A model generated the notes under the pieces. It ran no database searches and was not told where the DNA came from. It saw only the letters and a list, made by a program, of their open reading frames with translations. The position numbers were made by a program, and so were the translations under genes. A DNA stretch of 64,000 nt, from the NCBI GenBank assembly GCA_963921425.1, contig OY992833.1, forward strand, positions 10,457,738-10,521,737. Reading direction: 5' to 3'. This document shows positions 46,933 through 59,254 of the stretch, piece after piece; position 1 is the stretch's first letter; every line of letters starts with the position of its first letter. Source of the DNA: Dryas octopetala (Eukaryota; Streptophyta; Magnoliopsida; Rosales; Rosaceae).

Positions 46933-49456
46933 TGTAACGACCCGACCCAAATTTCATTAAAAATTAAAATTTTTATTTTTATTCGTAATGGTCATTTAAA
47001 GGCGTAGTGGGAGATTAAAGTATGAGAATTCGTATTTTGTTCCAAGGAATTATCTTAAATATTTTGGGAATTTATTTGAGAAATAAAAGGTTTTGAATTT
47101 AAATTTTTAAATTTTGTTTTAAAAATTGGGTTTGACCCAAAGTTGACTTTTAAAATTAGTGGGCTTCTGATTTTGACTTTGGGCTTAATGGGAAGGTCTC
47201 GAGTCCACGAGTTCATAGACACGTAGCACGCGTCGATTCGAGTTACGGTTTGAAAGATACAGACATGTGAAGTGAGTGGCAAACTTGTAATTTTTACGAA
47301 AGTGGGTTTTAAAACCAAAAAAAAAATCAGATTTCTATAGGGGGGGGATTCTCTCTCTCCTCTCTCACGCATCTCTCTCTCTCTCTCTCCCCGCGACCTC
47401 TCTCTCTCATCGATCCTCGGTCATCCGGTGTCGGACTTCAGCGATCCGACCAGCGTTGGACTCGTCTCCACGCCGCCGACCTCCCAGTGAGGTCCGATCA
47501 GCCAACCAATCCGCGACGGTGCGGTTTTCGAACGAAGCTCTTCGACGGCGACTCGACTTTTCCTGCGAGTTCGAGGGCGGCGACCACTTGGGTCTTCTTC
47601 CCCAGCCCACGGCGAGTCCTGTTGTGCCACTCTCTTGCTTCGACAACCTCTCGCGACAGCGGATCGTGGCTAAGAAGTCCGCCGGATTCCACTGCCGATT
47701 TTGGCCATTTCCGGCGACTTTTGGCCGTCGGTCCAGTTTTGGAAAACTATCCTCTAGGTGCATGGGCTCGGGAAATCTCATTCCCGATGCCGTTGTGCTG
47801 CCGGATTGGAGATTCGAGAAATAACGCCGTGAAACGCATTTCGGTCTTTTACGTAGTTAAACAGTGAGTGATAATTATTGGAGTTTAATGTAGACTATCG
47901 TTAATGAATTGTCTGTTTTGTGTGATTTGCTGCTTTATGTTAGAGAAGGCTAAGTATAGGATTTAGATCATGAGAATAAATTGACGAGGATTTGAGGCTA
48001 AGGAATTAATTTGAGAATTATAGAGTTGCCATGGAATTAATTACTGATTTGATGAGGAATGTTTATTTCGAGGATTAATGATTGATGTTTAGACAGTTGT
48101 TATACAAAACGATCAATTTAATTATTGAGGAAGTGTTAGTATGATATGAGTGACAAATAAGTGAGGGGTCGTGAATAGGAATTAACTTCGGAAAGGATTC
48201 GGCTTAGTTCGGAGTAAATAGTGGGTGGACCTTGATTTTAATAATTTGTGTTTGCTATGTGCATTCTTGTGGAAATGGCGTGTTTTAAATTCAATTTGTT
48301 TATGAAAGGATTTATTATATCTAGCATGATTATCGAAATGATTATTTATTTTGGGATTTGAAATTGCAAGTACTGATCGGACGAGCCTGCTCGTGCGGAG
48401 AGACCCTTCCGTACGAGATTGTGGCCAAGATACGAGCCTGCTTGTGCGGAGCGACCCCTCCGTACGAGATTGTGGCCAGGATACGAGCTTGCTTGTGCGG
48501 AGAGACCCCTCCGTACGAGATTGTGGCCAGGATACGAGCCTGCTCGTGCGGAGAGACCCTTCCGTACGAGATTGTGGCCAGGATACAAGCCTACTTGTGC
48601 GGAGAGACCGATTGTGGCCAGGATACGAGACTGCTTGTGCGGAGAGACCCCTCCGTACGAGATTGTGGCCAGGATACGAGCCTGCTTGTGCGGAGTGACC
48701 CCTCCGTACGAGATTGTAGCCAGGATATGAGTCTGCTCTTACAGAATGACCTGTATGTGCGAGATTATGGCTAGGATTTGAGCCTGCCTGAGCACGGGAT
48801 TGTGGCCAGGACATTGTTTGCAGTTATGGGTTTGAGTACGGTGAAATTTCATTCCCCTTTTCAAGGACTTTTCTATGATATAAGTTTAAAGAGGAAATTT
48901 TTTTTATGTTAATTTGGATTCTTAAATATGGTGCTACAGAATACTTTTACTCAGAAAGTTTTAAAGAACGACTTATTACTTGTTTAACGCTTCTATTGTG
49001 TATTTAAATAGTTCCTTTGATGTTTGAGAATAGATTTTGAAAATAGTTTTAAAGCTGGGGGATTTCAAAGAGCGAGTGGGAAGTCTTAAAGGCCGTAGCT
49101 TTGGTGGAGATCGATCCAATCACGTCAAGGCATTTTACGTCCATTACCCTACTCGGACCTTGTAGGCGCCAATTTTACTTTTGTAAAAAATTTTTGTTGT
49201 AATAGATTAGTGGCTCTGATAACCATACCTAATTGTTAAGTTGGTTTATCTTTGAATTTATCGGGTCTGAGACCCTTTTTGCTTGTGGTAGAGGTGGCTG
49301 AAAGACATAGAAGTGCCTTTTTACAGGTTTATAAATTTTTTGGTTAATCCATTTTCACCGGAGGTTCTACCGAATTTTCGGTAGGATTTTCCTTGATTTT
49401 GGATTCCCGCAGGACTCTCTGGGTTTCAGGGTGGAAATCCGGGGCCGGTTCTATCA
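46933..49456. mobile_element. Solo LTR, 2,524 bp, flanked by AACTA duplication
   Basis: It starts TGTAACGACCCGACCC and ends GGCCGGTTCTATCA, with AACTA on both sides (46928-46932 and 49457-49461). Excising it rejoins the fold-back element. It has a CT-rich leader (47350-47410), a GC-rich block (47400-47830), a 51-bp tandem array (48366-48800) and no coding domain. Minus- and plus-strand open frames in the GC-rich block and across the array lack any known motif. Confidence 0.9.
48366..48800 (+). repeat. 51-bp tandem repeat, about eight copies, inside the solo LTR
   Basis: The unit begins TACGAGCCTGCTTGTGCGGA and continues GAGACCCCTCCGTACGAGAT, TGTGGCCAGGA. Units in the middle differ at one to three positions, one unit (near 48600) has lost about 18 bp, and the last two are worn. 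Because 51 is divisible by three, every frame that avoids a stop stays open, which explains the long but meaningless frames here. Confidence 0.97.
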
Positions 49457-49799
49457 AACTAGGTTGGGCAGAAGGGTTGAGAGGGTCCGGCGGCTTGGGA
49501 GTGGTGGTGGGGGTGGGGTCAGGAGGGGCTGGGTTGGGAGGGAAGAGAGAAAGAGAAGAGAAAGAGAAATAAAATAAAAAATTTCTTTTTTCTTTTTTTT
49601 ATTCAATTCAATTTATTTTTTTGTTATTTTAGATTATTTTTTTGAACCAAAACATTATTTACCTAAAAATGTCCTTGAATAAAGTGCAAACTGTTAGTCA
49701 ATAGAAACATTAGGGTGCACATTGAAAAAATTGAAACGTTGGGGGTACAAGTTAAACACCCCAAACATGTGTGGTGCACAATATAATTTGCTCTATTTA

Positions 49800-50207
49800 T
49801 CAATACTAATAACTACAACTGGGCAGCTAAGCTAGCCTTCATGCATGGTAGTGGTATATATCACATGATTGATGAAGTAAGCTAGTCTTGTATCTTATAT
49901 TTTATGGGATTAGGGGGTGTTGGCAATTTTGGGCAATGGGCACGATCCGAGGTAGGAGGTGATTTTTTTTATGCTTCCCACAGACTACCAAGGTCTCAAG
50001 GTCTTAACCTAGCTGGATTGTTCATATATCAACACATTGTTAGTATAAAACCCCAACTGCAATCAATCAATTTATCTTTCCCTTTTTTTTTTTTTCTTTT
50101 AAACTACAGATTCTCGTATGTGTAATTGATTACCTGATATCAAACTACGGGAGAGTAAGCAAGGTTGAAAAGAAATTTCTATAGTTAGGCCTTTATGTAC
50201 ATAATTA
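49800..50207. other. Intergenic, nothing recognised
   Basis: No gene-like frame. Poly-T run near 50079-50098. Confidence 0.4.
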
Positions 50208-50621
50208 AGGGTGTATTATATATGAATTTTAAAATATTTTTATAAAGTTTAAAAGTTATATGGCATTTAATTAAAATTTTTAAAAAATCCATAAAAATTT
50301 ATATATATTCAATTAAAAATTTTAAAAAGTCTAAAAATCATGTGATATTCAATTAAGACTTTTGAAAGACTTTTAAAAAATCTATAAAAGTCTGTGTATT
50401 TAAAAAGTCATTGATTTTTATGAAATTCATTTAATAATAAATTTTAATAGACTTTAAAAGACTTTTATATTTATTTCAAAGTCATTATAAATCTAACATT
50501 TTCTATGCAGATTTCTATAGACTCTGTAAAACTCCATAGAACTCTGTGAAAATCTGCAAAAATCTGTCACTTAAAAAAAGTTTACAAAAATCTTTATAAA
50601 TCTATATACACTACACCCCCT
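50208..50621. mobile_element. MITE-like element, ~414 bp
   Basis: The left end AGGGTGTATTATATATGAATTT and the reversed right end AGGGGGTGTAGTGTATATAGATTT are similar. The interior is an iterated AAAATCTATAAAAGTC/ATTCAATTAARACTTTT composition known from small plant elements. Target duplication uncertain (perhaps TA). Confidence 0.6.
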
Positions 50622-50858
50622 AAGGTAAAATCACGGAAAAAATCATATGATTTATACAACAAATGCATGTAATTGATTCTTTCTATGAAGTTCTAATATA
50701 TACATTACTTGGGAAAAAAAATTTGTCAAGCTAAAATATTGGTTCTCTATATTAAAAATTTGACGACTCCCGGAAAATCACAAGCCTTGGTACTCAGAGG
50801 GACCGTCTAGGGATATTTGCACATTGTTGAGAAAACTGGAGTTAGGCAGCGAAATCAT

Positions 50859-53800
50859 TCACCAATTGTTTAACTGAGAACTTATGCTTTTCACGATAGG
50901 GTGATAATCTGTGTGCAAGAGTCGGTTCGCTTTCTCTGAACCAGGATGCTCAAGCCATTCATCGTATAAGCTTTGCACTAAAGGATTCTCAGAAGGATCA
51001 GCTATCAAGACCTGTACAGTATTAAAAATTCTTATTCAAAGGCCAAAGACAATGTTCAATACCAAAACAGAAAGCTAAAGGATAAAATAAAGGTTAAAAG
51101 TGCATAGATCGATGCATTTCAAATGAAATCATCTCCTGGAAACTCTGTAAAGTAAATGTGCATTCCCCCCTTTTCTTGGGGAGAATAGACAACTTTATTA
51201 TTATTATTTTTTTGCATGTATATTTCTGAATCGGTGAGGTTGGGTTAGGGACAGAACCAGAGTGGATCTATGTGAGCATTTGCAATTAGTTCATGCAGTT
51301 TATATAAACATTTGAAGCAAATATCATTTATAACTTGCACGATTACAGATAAATTAATTCTCGATTTCATGAACATCGTGCTCATGAAAATCATCCAGGT
51401 GAAGGCAATATGAGCAAGTTATCCATTCTAGCCAATACCTGCCTTGCTAAGAGATCTTTGAACTCAAGAGCCCAAGGATATACATGGTTAACTCACAGAA
51501 TAATTACAGGACAACATGTGACGGAAATAATGGTTTATTAACTAATCCAATTAATGTACTAGGATCAGGGCCGGCCAACAATAGATGTCTCAAATATCTA
51601 TCACGTAATAGGCCAAAATTAATAAAATTCGAGCCTATTATTGCAAGTAGAGTCCACTAAATCACTGCAAATAAGTTAACCAAACACTCACATTTTCCAT
51701 ATAAGCTGCTTGTAATAATTGAATCAACTCCTTCCCAGACTGCCCAGGTTTTGGCTTAAGCTGTCCTCCACCATTCAAGCAACCTGTTTAAATTCCTGTT
51801 AGTACAAAATTCCAGTTTCACACAAAGGATAATTGAATTATAATATAATCAGAATTTATAAGTAAAACAATTGACAAGAAAAGTACCCGAAGGGCATGCC
51901 ATGATCTCCAGATAATGATAATCGCATTTTCCAATTTTGATTTTCCTGACAATGTTTTGCAGGTTCCGGAAACCATAACATAGTGCAAATTTCAAGACAG
52001 TCTTCCCTTCCACCTAAATGAGAGACGGCATCAATATCTTACATAAAAAGGAGCACCAAATGCTAATACAAGGAATTAGCAGATAAAATTTCCAAAATCT
52101 ATGCACTACAACTTTAGTGATGCAAACATCAACCGTCTGTGGAAATGCATATTATTTGCTAGCACACAAATCACAAAACAAGAAAATGATCCAAACCACC
52201 ATTAACAAAATATATTTTACGTACATAAAAAGCCGGAAAACCATAACCAAGAAGATCAGCTAAACTGAATCACAACTAATTTCATGTCAAGCCTACAACA
52301 ACCTAATCAGTGGATCCACAAACTCTAGTGACCTCCTGCTGCTGACTATGTAGAGATACTGATATGCCAAAGAGTGACAAAGCTCAAGTTACAACAACAA
52401 ACACCTTTTAGCCTAAAAATGTGAACAGAACTTAAAACAAATAAATAAATAAAAAAGGAAATCGACTTACTTCCAAAGTCACTTCCTGGAAGTCTGAATT
52501 TTTAACAGTTTTGAAGTCCACATGGCCTTTAATTTCACTTCCAAAGAGCACTTTAGCAGCATAACGGAATACTGTTTCTGCATAACCCCCTGAGCTTCCA
52601 TTGACACCATAAAGATGTCCTTCATTAAAATTTGTCAACCTGATGAAACAACATATTTGTTAAAAATACCACAGCACATGGGAAGGAGCCTTATAGAAAC
52701 ATTTGTGGTTCTTACATGCTATCTAGAGGAGACTCTTCTAAGCAATCAAAATCAACGCCTTTTAACTGCATCCCACAAAAAAAAAAGAGTTAGATAGATG
52801 TTAACATCATTTAGAAAAGTAAAGCTGTAACCAATAAAGTGGACATGGATCAATCGTTACAAATTGTGGCCTCACCTGTATCAGATCTAAAACTTCCCCA
52901 GATGTCAACACCGAATCTACCTCTGAAGCCTTAAGACCTCCATTCTCATTAGTTTTGGCTTCATCAACTTCAAAAACGAAGTCATCACGTGAAGCCTCAA
53001 GCTTCTTATCATAACAAGGCATCACAGTTACATGGTAAACATCACCTGGCCTGTCAAATAAATGTGAAGCGATTAATCATTCAGGCATATGCAATGAAAA
53101 TAAGATACTTCAGTTAAATCCATCAATTGCACTCAGAGATAATTATATACTTCAAATTTCTTTTTTTTTTTTTTTTGGTCAAAGTACTTCAAATATCATA
53201 CACTAACTAAAGCCATAGTAATATAACAATCAGATTTGGACTAGACCTGTTAACAAGTCTGCATATGACACAAGCACATCTAGTTTCTCATGAACTTTAA
53301 GAAAGAACAAAGAAAAACAAGAAAGAAAATGATGCTAATAGATGCTATGTTATTGCAGAAAATTATCAATTTCCATTGTATTAATAAAGTTCAAAGTAAA
53401 AAGGATCTACCTGTGCCCATTTGATATGCTACCAACTAGTACAGAACAAACTAAGAAAAAGAAAAAGGAGAGGAACACAAATATATAGACATACATAGAA
53501 CCTAATCATACGCTGAGAACTTCATCACTGATATAGAATGGTCCTAGCAAGCATTGAATGTTGACAACAGAAATTTCATGAAACAATATGTGCATATTAT
53601 GAAACATCAATTATTAGAATTCTTATAAAGCTAGAAGCATATGACAGAAATTTAGACAGGAAAATTACCAATTGACCAAAAAAAAAATGAAACGAAATAC
53701 AGAAAACAATTACCTAAGACCCATTTTTTGGCATACATGATTTTTAACAATAACTCCAATTGTTTGCTGGGGACTCTTCACTGAAGAAATATAAGGCAGA

Positions 53801-55460
53801 ACATAGGATCCAAGTTGTTTTTCGGCATAGCATATCCAACCTGTAATGAGCCAATAACACAGATGTTTCTATAGTGCACCATAGCAACAATTTCCAAATT
53901 TCTTTACCAACAGAAGACAAAATATCAATATAGTGTTGCACTACCATCTTTAATAAATTACAGCCCTTCAGTTTCTGTCCCTGCCTCCCTCCCTCTCACA
54001 TGCGTATGTGTCTGTGTTGAAGAGGGGTTCGGGGAAAAGGATATGATGCAATTAGAAACTATTTATAGGCTGAGATTGATACCTGGACATGCTGAAGAAA
54101 TCATGGGTAAGTAAGATTTACACCCTTCATCATCAGTTGACTGACTTTTTTTGTACCTTGTGATGAACTCATTACAAGATTCAATAAGAGTTAAATCTCT
54201 ACTGCAACTTGTGTCGAATATAGCCTTTACACCCAAGGACTTAAAAAAAGTCGTGAGTTTCCCAAAGACCTGAAAAATTGAAATAACTTCCAACCTCAAA
54301 ATCCAATGTGCACAGGTGTGGTCAAACTAACTCATTACAAATATCTATAGTGAATATGAACATTATTGGGACTGTATCAAAACTTTCCTATAAATGTGCA
54401 CTGAAGGCATAGATCATAATGAATGCATAGTATGATTAACCCTTCCCTCATAGAAGTCAAGTTCAATAATTCATAGGACGAAAAACACAATAAGTACAAG
54501 TTTCAATTTTTTATATTGACCTGGAGCGGTGAAATTCCAAAATGAACTGCAAGTGAAGCTCTTGATTGGGGAGATAGGGAGACAATGACAGCTTTTCCTT
54601 TATCAATATTAGCAAGAAACTCATCCAAACTTTGCTTTTCCAGCATAACTGTCTCCGCTGTTGTTACACACCCACTGCACAGTCGCCCAAAATCATAGAT
54701 ATTATCCCTTCTATATGGGGCAAAGATGAATTTTAACTTGGTTGAGCTAGTCCTTATCATAATGCATTTTATGTTTGAGGTACCTACTCTTGCACAATAT
54801 AGTGGTTAAGTATAGATCCTAAGAAACCCAGTTACTTTTTCCTTAGAACTTTTGAAATGGAAAATACCATTCGAACATATATTGATAGTAAAAATTAGGC
54901 CAGACAGAAAGTCCAAACCCCAAGTGAAAGAACAGCTTTAACATGGCAAATAGGTCAGTCAAAACAATAGGTGAACTTAGAAGTACCATTCTAATTTCCA
55001 TTTTTTTTCTTTTTATAAATAAAGATTAAAAACTCCAATTTCATCCCACCTCGGTATCCAAATTCTGTATTGCTTAACATGCAAAAAAGAAAAAAACATG
55101 TTTGTCTCAAAGGTCAATGAACATCTATCAGAGAAATGAATTACCTGCATGCTAAGCAATCTTTGAGAGAAATTTTAACTGTTTCTTCTCTAATTTTCTT
55201 GCTAGAAGTTGAAACCTTCACAAACAAATTACGAAACAAACTTAAATAATATTAATTCAGCTCCAATTAAGAATAAATTCATATATCAAAATCGAAACTT
55301 GTCACAAAAATAAAAAAGAAGAGAAATTTACCTCAGGCTTAACAGAGGACGTGGTTGACGAGGCTTTGAGTCCTTTGAGAGAGACTATGCAAGCCTGAGA
55401 CGGCGCTATGTAATCGTTGAGATCTCCAATTCGAATCGTCGCCGAGAACTTCTCTGACAT
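50859..55460 (-). CDS. NAR1: NAR1 / IOP1-like cytosolic iron-sulfur cluster assembly factor (iron-only hydrogenase-like)
   Basis: Eleven exons join in frame: 55460-55332, 55215-55145, 54674-54521, 54269-54083, 53840-53714, 53050-52876, 52765-52716, 52639-52471, 52013-51887, 51783-51692 and 51011-50859, giving 477 residues, the usual length for plant NAR1 (called GOLLUM in Arabidopsis). The N-terminal [4Fe-4S] ligands are Cys24 and CLACSGC (63, 66, 69). The hydrogenase-like H-cluster ligands are Cys179 (SACPG), Cys235 (VMPCYDKK), Cys394 and Cys398 ([12 protein letters not shown]). The protein ends [11 protein letters not shown]1 links early cytosolic Fe-S assembly to the CIA targeting complex and has no hydrogenase activity. 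Every intron has GT-AG ends. The start is the first ATG of exon 1 and is preceded by a GA-rich 5' region. Confidence 0.97.
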
Positions 55461-55734
55461 CACTCTACAGCCGACAAATTGGAACTGCGGCCTTATTATT
55501 CGATAAGTTGGGAATTAATTTAATCAGTATTTCTGTAAACACCGCGGAATGAGCAGTAGAACTGAACCAAATGCACTGCACCACCAATTCACAATACAGT
55601 CTGCACTGCACCAAATCAAACCCCATAGCAAAAATTAAATGCACAAATCAAGACTAAAACCTACCAAAAACCCAAAACAAATCAGAGTGAGAGGTTGAGA
55701 ATGGTAACTTCAAATGACGAGTGGTACTCTGAGT

Positions 55735-55915
55735 GAGAAATTGAGAGAAACTACGACTGTGAGAGAGTGAGAGACTGAGATATCGAGAGAGACGGTGGCT
55801 GATAGCGGCAGAGAGAAGGTGAGAGAGGCGGAGAGAGAGAGGCGGTGGCTGAGAGCGGCGGAGAGAAGGTGAGCCTTGAGAGAGGCGGAGAGACAGTTAC
55901 AGAGACTAAGGAGTG
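55735..55915. repeat. GA-rich minisatellite upstream of NAR1
   Basis: Units such as GGCGGTGGCTGAGAGCGGC and GGAGAGAAGGTGAG recur two to three times among GAGAGA runs, 275-455 bp before the NAR1 ATG. It probably lies in the promoter or 5' untranslated region. Confidence 0.75.
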
Positions 55916-55942
55916 AGGGAGGCTGAGATCGGGATTTGTTTA

Positions 55943-56359
55943 GGCTCCGTTTGGAATCTTCGTGGAAGACTCAAAAACTGCTATTTGCTACAATTCTCAA
56001 TCACTCACGACAGTCAGTTTTGGTGTTTGGTAAAAAAATAAAAAAATGTTTGTCCCACAATTCTCAACTTCTCACAATAAAAATAGAAAACAAGTTTGTA
56101 GGTGCTTTTGAAAGCTGCAGGGAATCACAACAACAATGAAAATTTTATTTTACCCATAATACCCTCATTTTAGTAATTATAAATAGCCACATCAGTTTTA
56201 CATTACAATTTACCACACATTCATACTACTTTTTGTACTCACAACACTTTTGAAAATATAGTTTACCAAACACTCAACTGCTTTACTTCACATCTGACTT
56301 TACTTCACAGCTACTTTACTTCACAGCTGTTTTTTCTCACAGCAATTTCAGACTAAGCC
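55943..56359. mobile_element. Tourist-like (PIF/Harbinger) MITE, 417 bp
   Basis: The ends GGCTCCGTTTGGAA and, reversed, GGCTTAGTCTGAAA match at 9-10 of 14 bases. TTA flanks both ends (55940-55942 and 56360-56362). It lies about 480 bp upstream of the NAR1 start. Confidence 0.7.
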
Positions 56360-56516
56360 TTAGTCCAGCAGTCAATGGAATTGTAGTACTCTGTGCAAAG
56401 AGAAAGTCAACGACTTCGTTTGATTGGTGGACTTGTTTCGTTATCCAATAGGTTTTTAGTAGCTTTAGTTAGTCAGTTATGCTATTACCATATTTCTGCC
56501 GAGATATTTGGAAAAA

Positions 56517-57138
56517 GGGAAAAATTTACAAACAGGACACATACTTTGATGACTGTTTCATTTCAGGACATTAATTTTGATTCGTGTTAATGAAGGACAC
56601 ATACTTTTATTTTGTGTTAATTAAGGACCCTGTTTTATCTCAACTTTGGCTCGACATTGGACCCATCAAAACTCTACCAAATTTAGTAAACTTACACTTG
56701 GTTTAAAGTTATGCATCTCCTCTTTACAACCATATAAAGATCACTTAAATCGGACATCTACAACTCCAGATAATTGGCCCAAAAGTAGGGTACCCGAAAC
56801 TGTCCAATCGGACCTCTGAAAAAAAATTTGGAAAATCAAACAATTTCGAGTATCTTACTTTAGGGCCGATTATCTGGAGTTGTAGAGATCCGATATGGGT
56901 AATCTTTATATGGTTGTAAAGAGGAGATGCATATCTTTAAACTCAGTATAATTTTTATGAATTTGGTGGAGTTTTGATGGGTCAAACATCGGACCAAAGT
57001 TAAAATAAAAACTGAAAAAAAACATGGTCCTTAATTAACACAAAATGAAAGTATGTGTCCTTCATTAACACAAAGCAAAATTAATATCCTGAAATGAAAC
57101 AATCATCAAAGTATGTGTCCAGTTTGTAAATTTTTCCC
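56517..57138. mobile_element. Fold-back MITE, 622 bp, with 9-bp target duplication TTGGAAAAA
   Basis: The left arm GGGAAAAATTTACAAACAGG and the right arm CCAGTTTGTAAATTTTTCCC begin long arms that pair almost to the centre (AGTTGTAGAGATCCGATAT/TCGGACATCTACAACT). TTGGAAAAA occurs exactly at 56508-56516 and 57139-57147. The length of the duplication puts it with Mutator-mobilised MITEs. Confidence 0.93.
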
Positions 57139-57144
57139 TTGGAA

Positions 57145-57520
57145 AAATGACCCTTTTCTAAACCCACTAAAGACTTTTTAACCCGCTTCTTATAATTGTT
57201 AGAAAAAATAAACAATAACCAAAATGAGAATGAAAAATACTCAAATACTCAAATACTCTTAAAATTAAAATATTTTCCAAAACCAACATTAGACTCTCCC
57301 TCCTCCCATCTCACGTCTCTCTCTCTCTCTCTCTCTCTCTCCATCTTTCATCTCAGGTCTGTCTAAGGTGTTAAATTTCGAAATTTCGCTGAAAATTTTG
57401 ATTTTTAGGGGTATGAAAATTTTAACAATATATTAAACATATTTCGAAAAATTTTGGCGAAATTTTCGACTGGAGCCATGGAGGCAGCGACCAGAGGGAA
57501 AGATGGGAGAAAAAGGAGAG
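57145..57520. other. Spacer with CT microsatellite
   Basis: (CT)n at about 57316-57342. No gene-like frame. Confidence 0.5.
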
Positions 57521-59182
57521 TGTTAGTTTCTAGGATTTGTGAATGTTGGCTTTTTTCCGTGTCAAAACAATTGTATTAATTTGTATTTATTCACTCACAA
57601 GCTCTAGGCTAGATTTAGGACAAGGTCTGCTGCTTTGAAGAAGTCAAGAATGAACAAGTCACAAGGTATACTGCACTTCATTCATTTCATGAAATTAACA
57701 GATTTTTGTCTATTTGACTAGTCATTCACTGATCATAATGAACACTATTTTTCACGTACAGTGACTGTTACTTAAGTCACAGTTGCTACAGTGGGTCATT
57801 TCGGGTTTTGCTTTTTAAGCCCAATTCTTTGAAAGCCCATATTCTGTTTAGTATTAGACATGCATGTGCATTGCACAAGACTTGTTTTTTCCACTGTAGC
57901 ATTCAGATCTGATTTCCTCTTTCCCATTCACACACACACATTCACGCACACACACTATTCATCATCTTCTACATTCTGATTTTTAAATGCAAAATTCCTT
58001 TTGACAGCTGATTTTTTCTATCCTTAGTAAATACTAGGATACCCCTCTAGGACAAAGGGAATATGCCCTTAATCCGTCTCTTGTGGACAGCCATTGATTG
58101 GCTTCCACGTGGCATGGGCGAACATGCCTCTTGCGTGGGTGTGTACGGGGTTAAGTGGGCTGGCTGTCCAGATCTGGTGTGTGCGTTGATGAGCAATTTT
58201 AGAGCGTGAATTCTTGGGTTTTCACTGCTGGGTATTTTCCATGTGAGGTGCTCATCTTCATAATTTTCAGAAAATGGTTTTTAATTCTTGAAAAATCACA
58301 TAGAGATTTTCTGAAATTGTTTTGTTAAATCTGAAATTCTATATGGGTTTGAGTGCTTAAATGCCTTCATACATTCTTCAAACACATTCATTTTAGATTT
58401 AAGTTGAAGGATTCAATATTGATCTTTTCATGCCGATAGCTTGAGAAGATTGATCTTTATTTGTGAATCCTACATTTGCATATCATGTTCATGCATTGAT
58501 GAAACCACTTAGCTTGATGCGGATTGGTGCCATGGGTTGATGAGCTTGGAGTGGAGCTGCCTTCTTCATGAATGACCATCTGCCTTGCGTATGGAAGTTG
58601 CACAAAGTGGGTAAGCTAGCTGCCACTTAGTCTAGGACTTAGTGATTGAGCTTGTGTGCTGAGTGCCCTCCTTTGTATTGAACTTCTGATTTAGTGGATT
58701 GCCTGGTCAGCTGGATAGACCCCTAGTTTTTACCCTTTGTGGTTTTTCTGGGTGAACATCTTGTGTGTTTCTGTCTTCCATATTTGTGTTGTTATGATTA
58801 CTGACTCACTCATCTTTTAAACACAAATCTGTACTGGAGCTATTTGATTAAAATTGACATATGCCTTATATAATTGTTTAGAAAATCACACACCACTGTA
58901 GTTGTGGATAACACTGGGATGCCTATTGTGATGGATCCTCTGAGTGTATAGGATGTCACTTGATCCTTGGTGTGTTTGATTTGTGTTGTTTTACTTAAGT
59001 GATTTTGGTTTTTTTTTTAGAAGTCAATGTGGAGTTTCACATTTTGTTACTGGACTGTCTGAGTTGTGTTTGGTTGACTAGTTCGTGAGTAATCACATAA
59101 ACCAAAAATTGGGGTCCGATCACTGAAAGTAAAATTAATCAAGTTAATTAAGTGAATAGATCACCTAAACTAAACTTTCAAT

Positions 59183-59194
59183 TGGTATCAGAGC
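59183..59194 (+). other. Primer-binding site complementary to initiator tRNA-Met
   Basis: TGGTATCAGAGC, two bases after the LTR end, is the standard primer-binding site of plant copia elements. Confidence 0.93.
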
Positions 59195-59254
59195 GCTACT
59201 CTAAAAGCAAATAGAGAGATCCTAGGGTGTTGTTTGTTTTCTAGGTGTGTCTAG

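Larger units (their letters stand above)
46332..49793. mobile_element. Fold-back MULE-like element (~0.94 kb) split by a solo LTR
   Basis: The left end GGGCAAATTACAATGTGCA pairs with the reversed right end GAGCAAATTATATTGTGCA, and inner arms pair too (TTCAAGGGCATTTCAAGTAAAT.../...TAAAAATGTCCTTGAATAAAG; CTCTCAACCCAGCCCCTCC/GGAGGGGCTGGGTTGGGAGG). The flanking bases agree only partly, so no firm target duplication is claimed. Inner segments also mirror each other (AGCAAGGTGCCAACGGTCC and GGACCGTCGGCACCTTGCT). The LTR at 46933-49456 interrupts the right half. Confidence 0.8.

Noticed and set aside
47407-47867. Overlapping open frames in the GC-rich block of the solo LTR
   Set aside because: Frames open on both strands with no domain; the block is inside an LTR bounded by a 5-bp duplication.
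48366-48800. CRISPR-like array or a repetitive protein gene
   Set aside because: The repeats are contiguous 51-bp units without unique spacers, sit in an LTR of a plant genome, and frames are open only because 51 is a multiple of three.
59183-59194. Possible tRNA gene
   Set aside because: Only the 12-base complement of initiator tRNA-Met is present; it is a primer-binding site.
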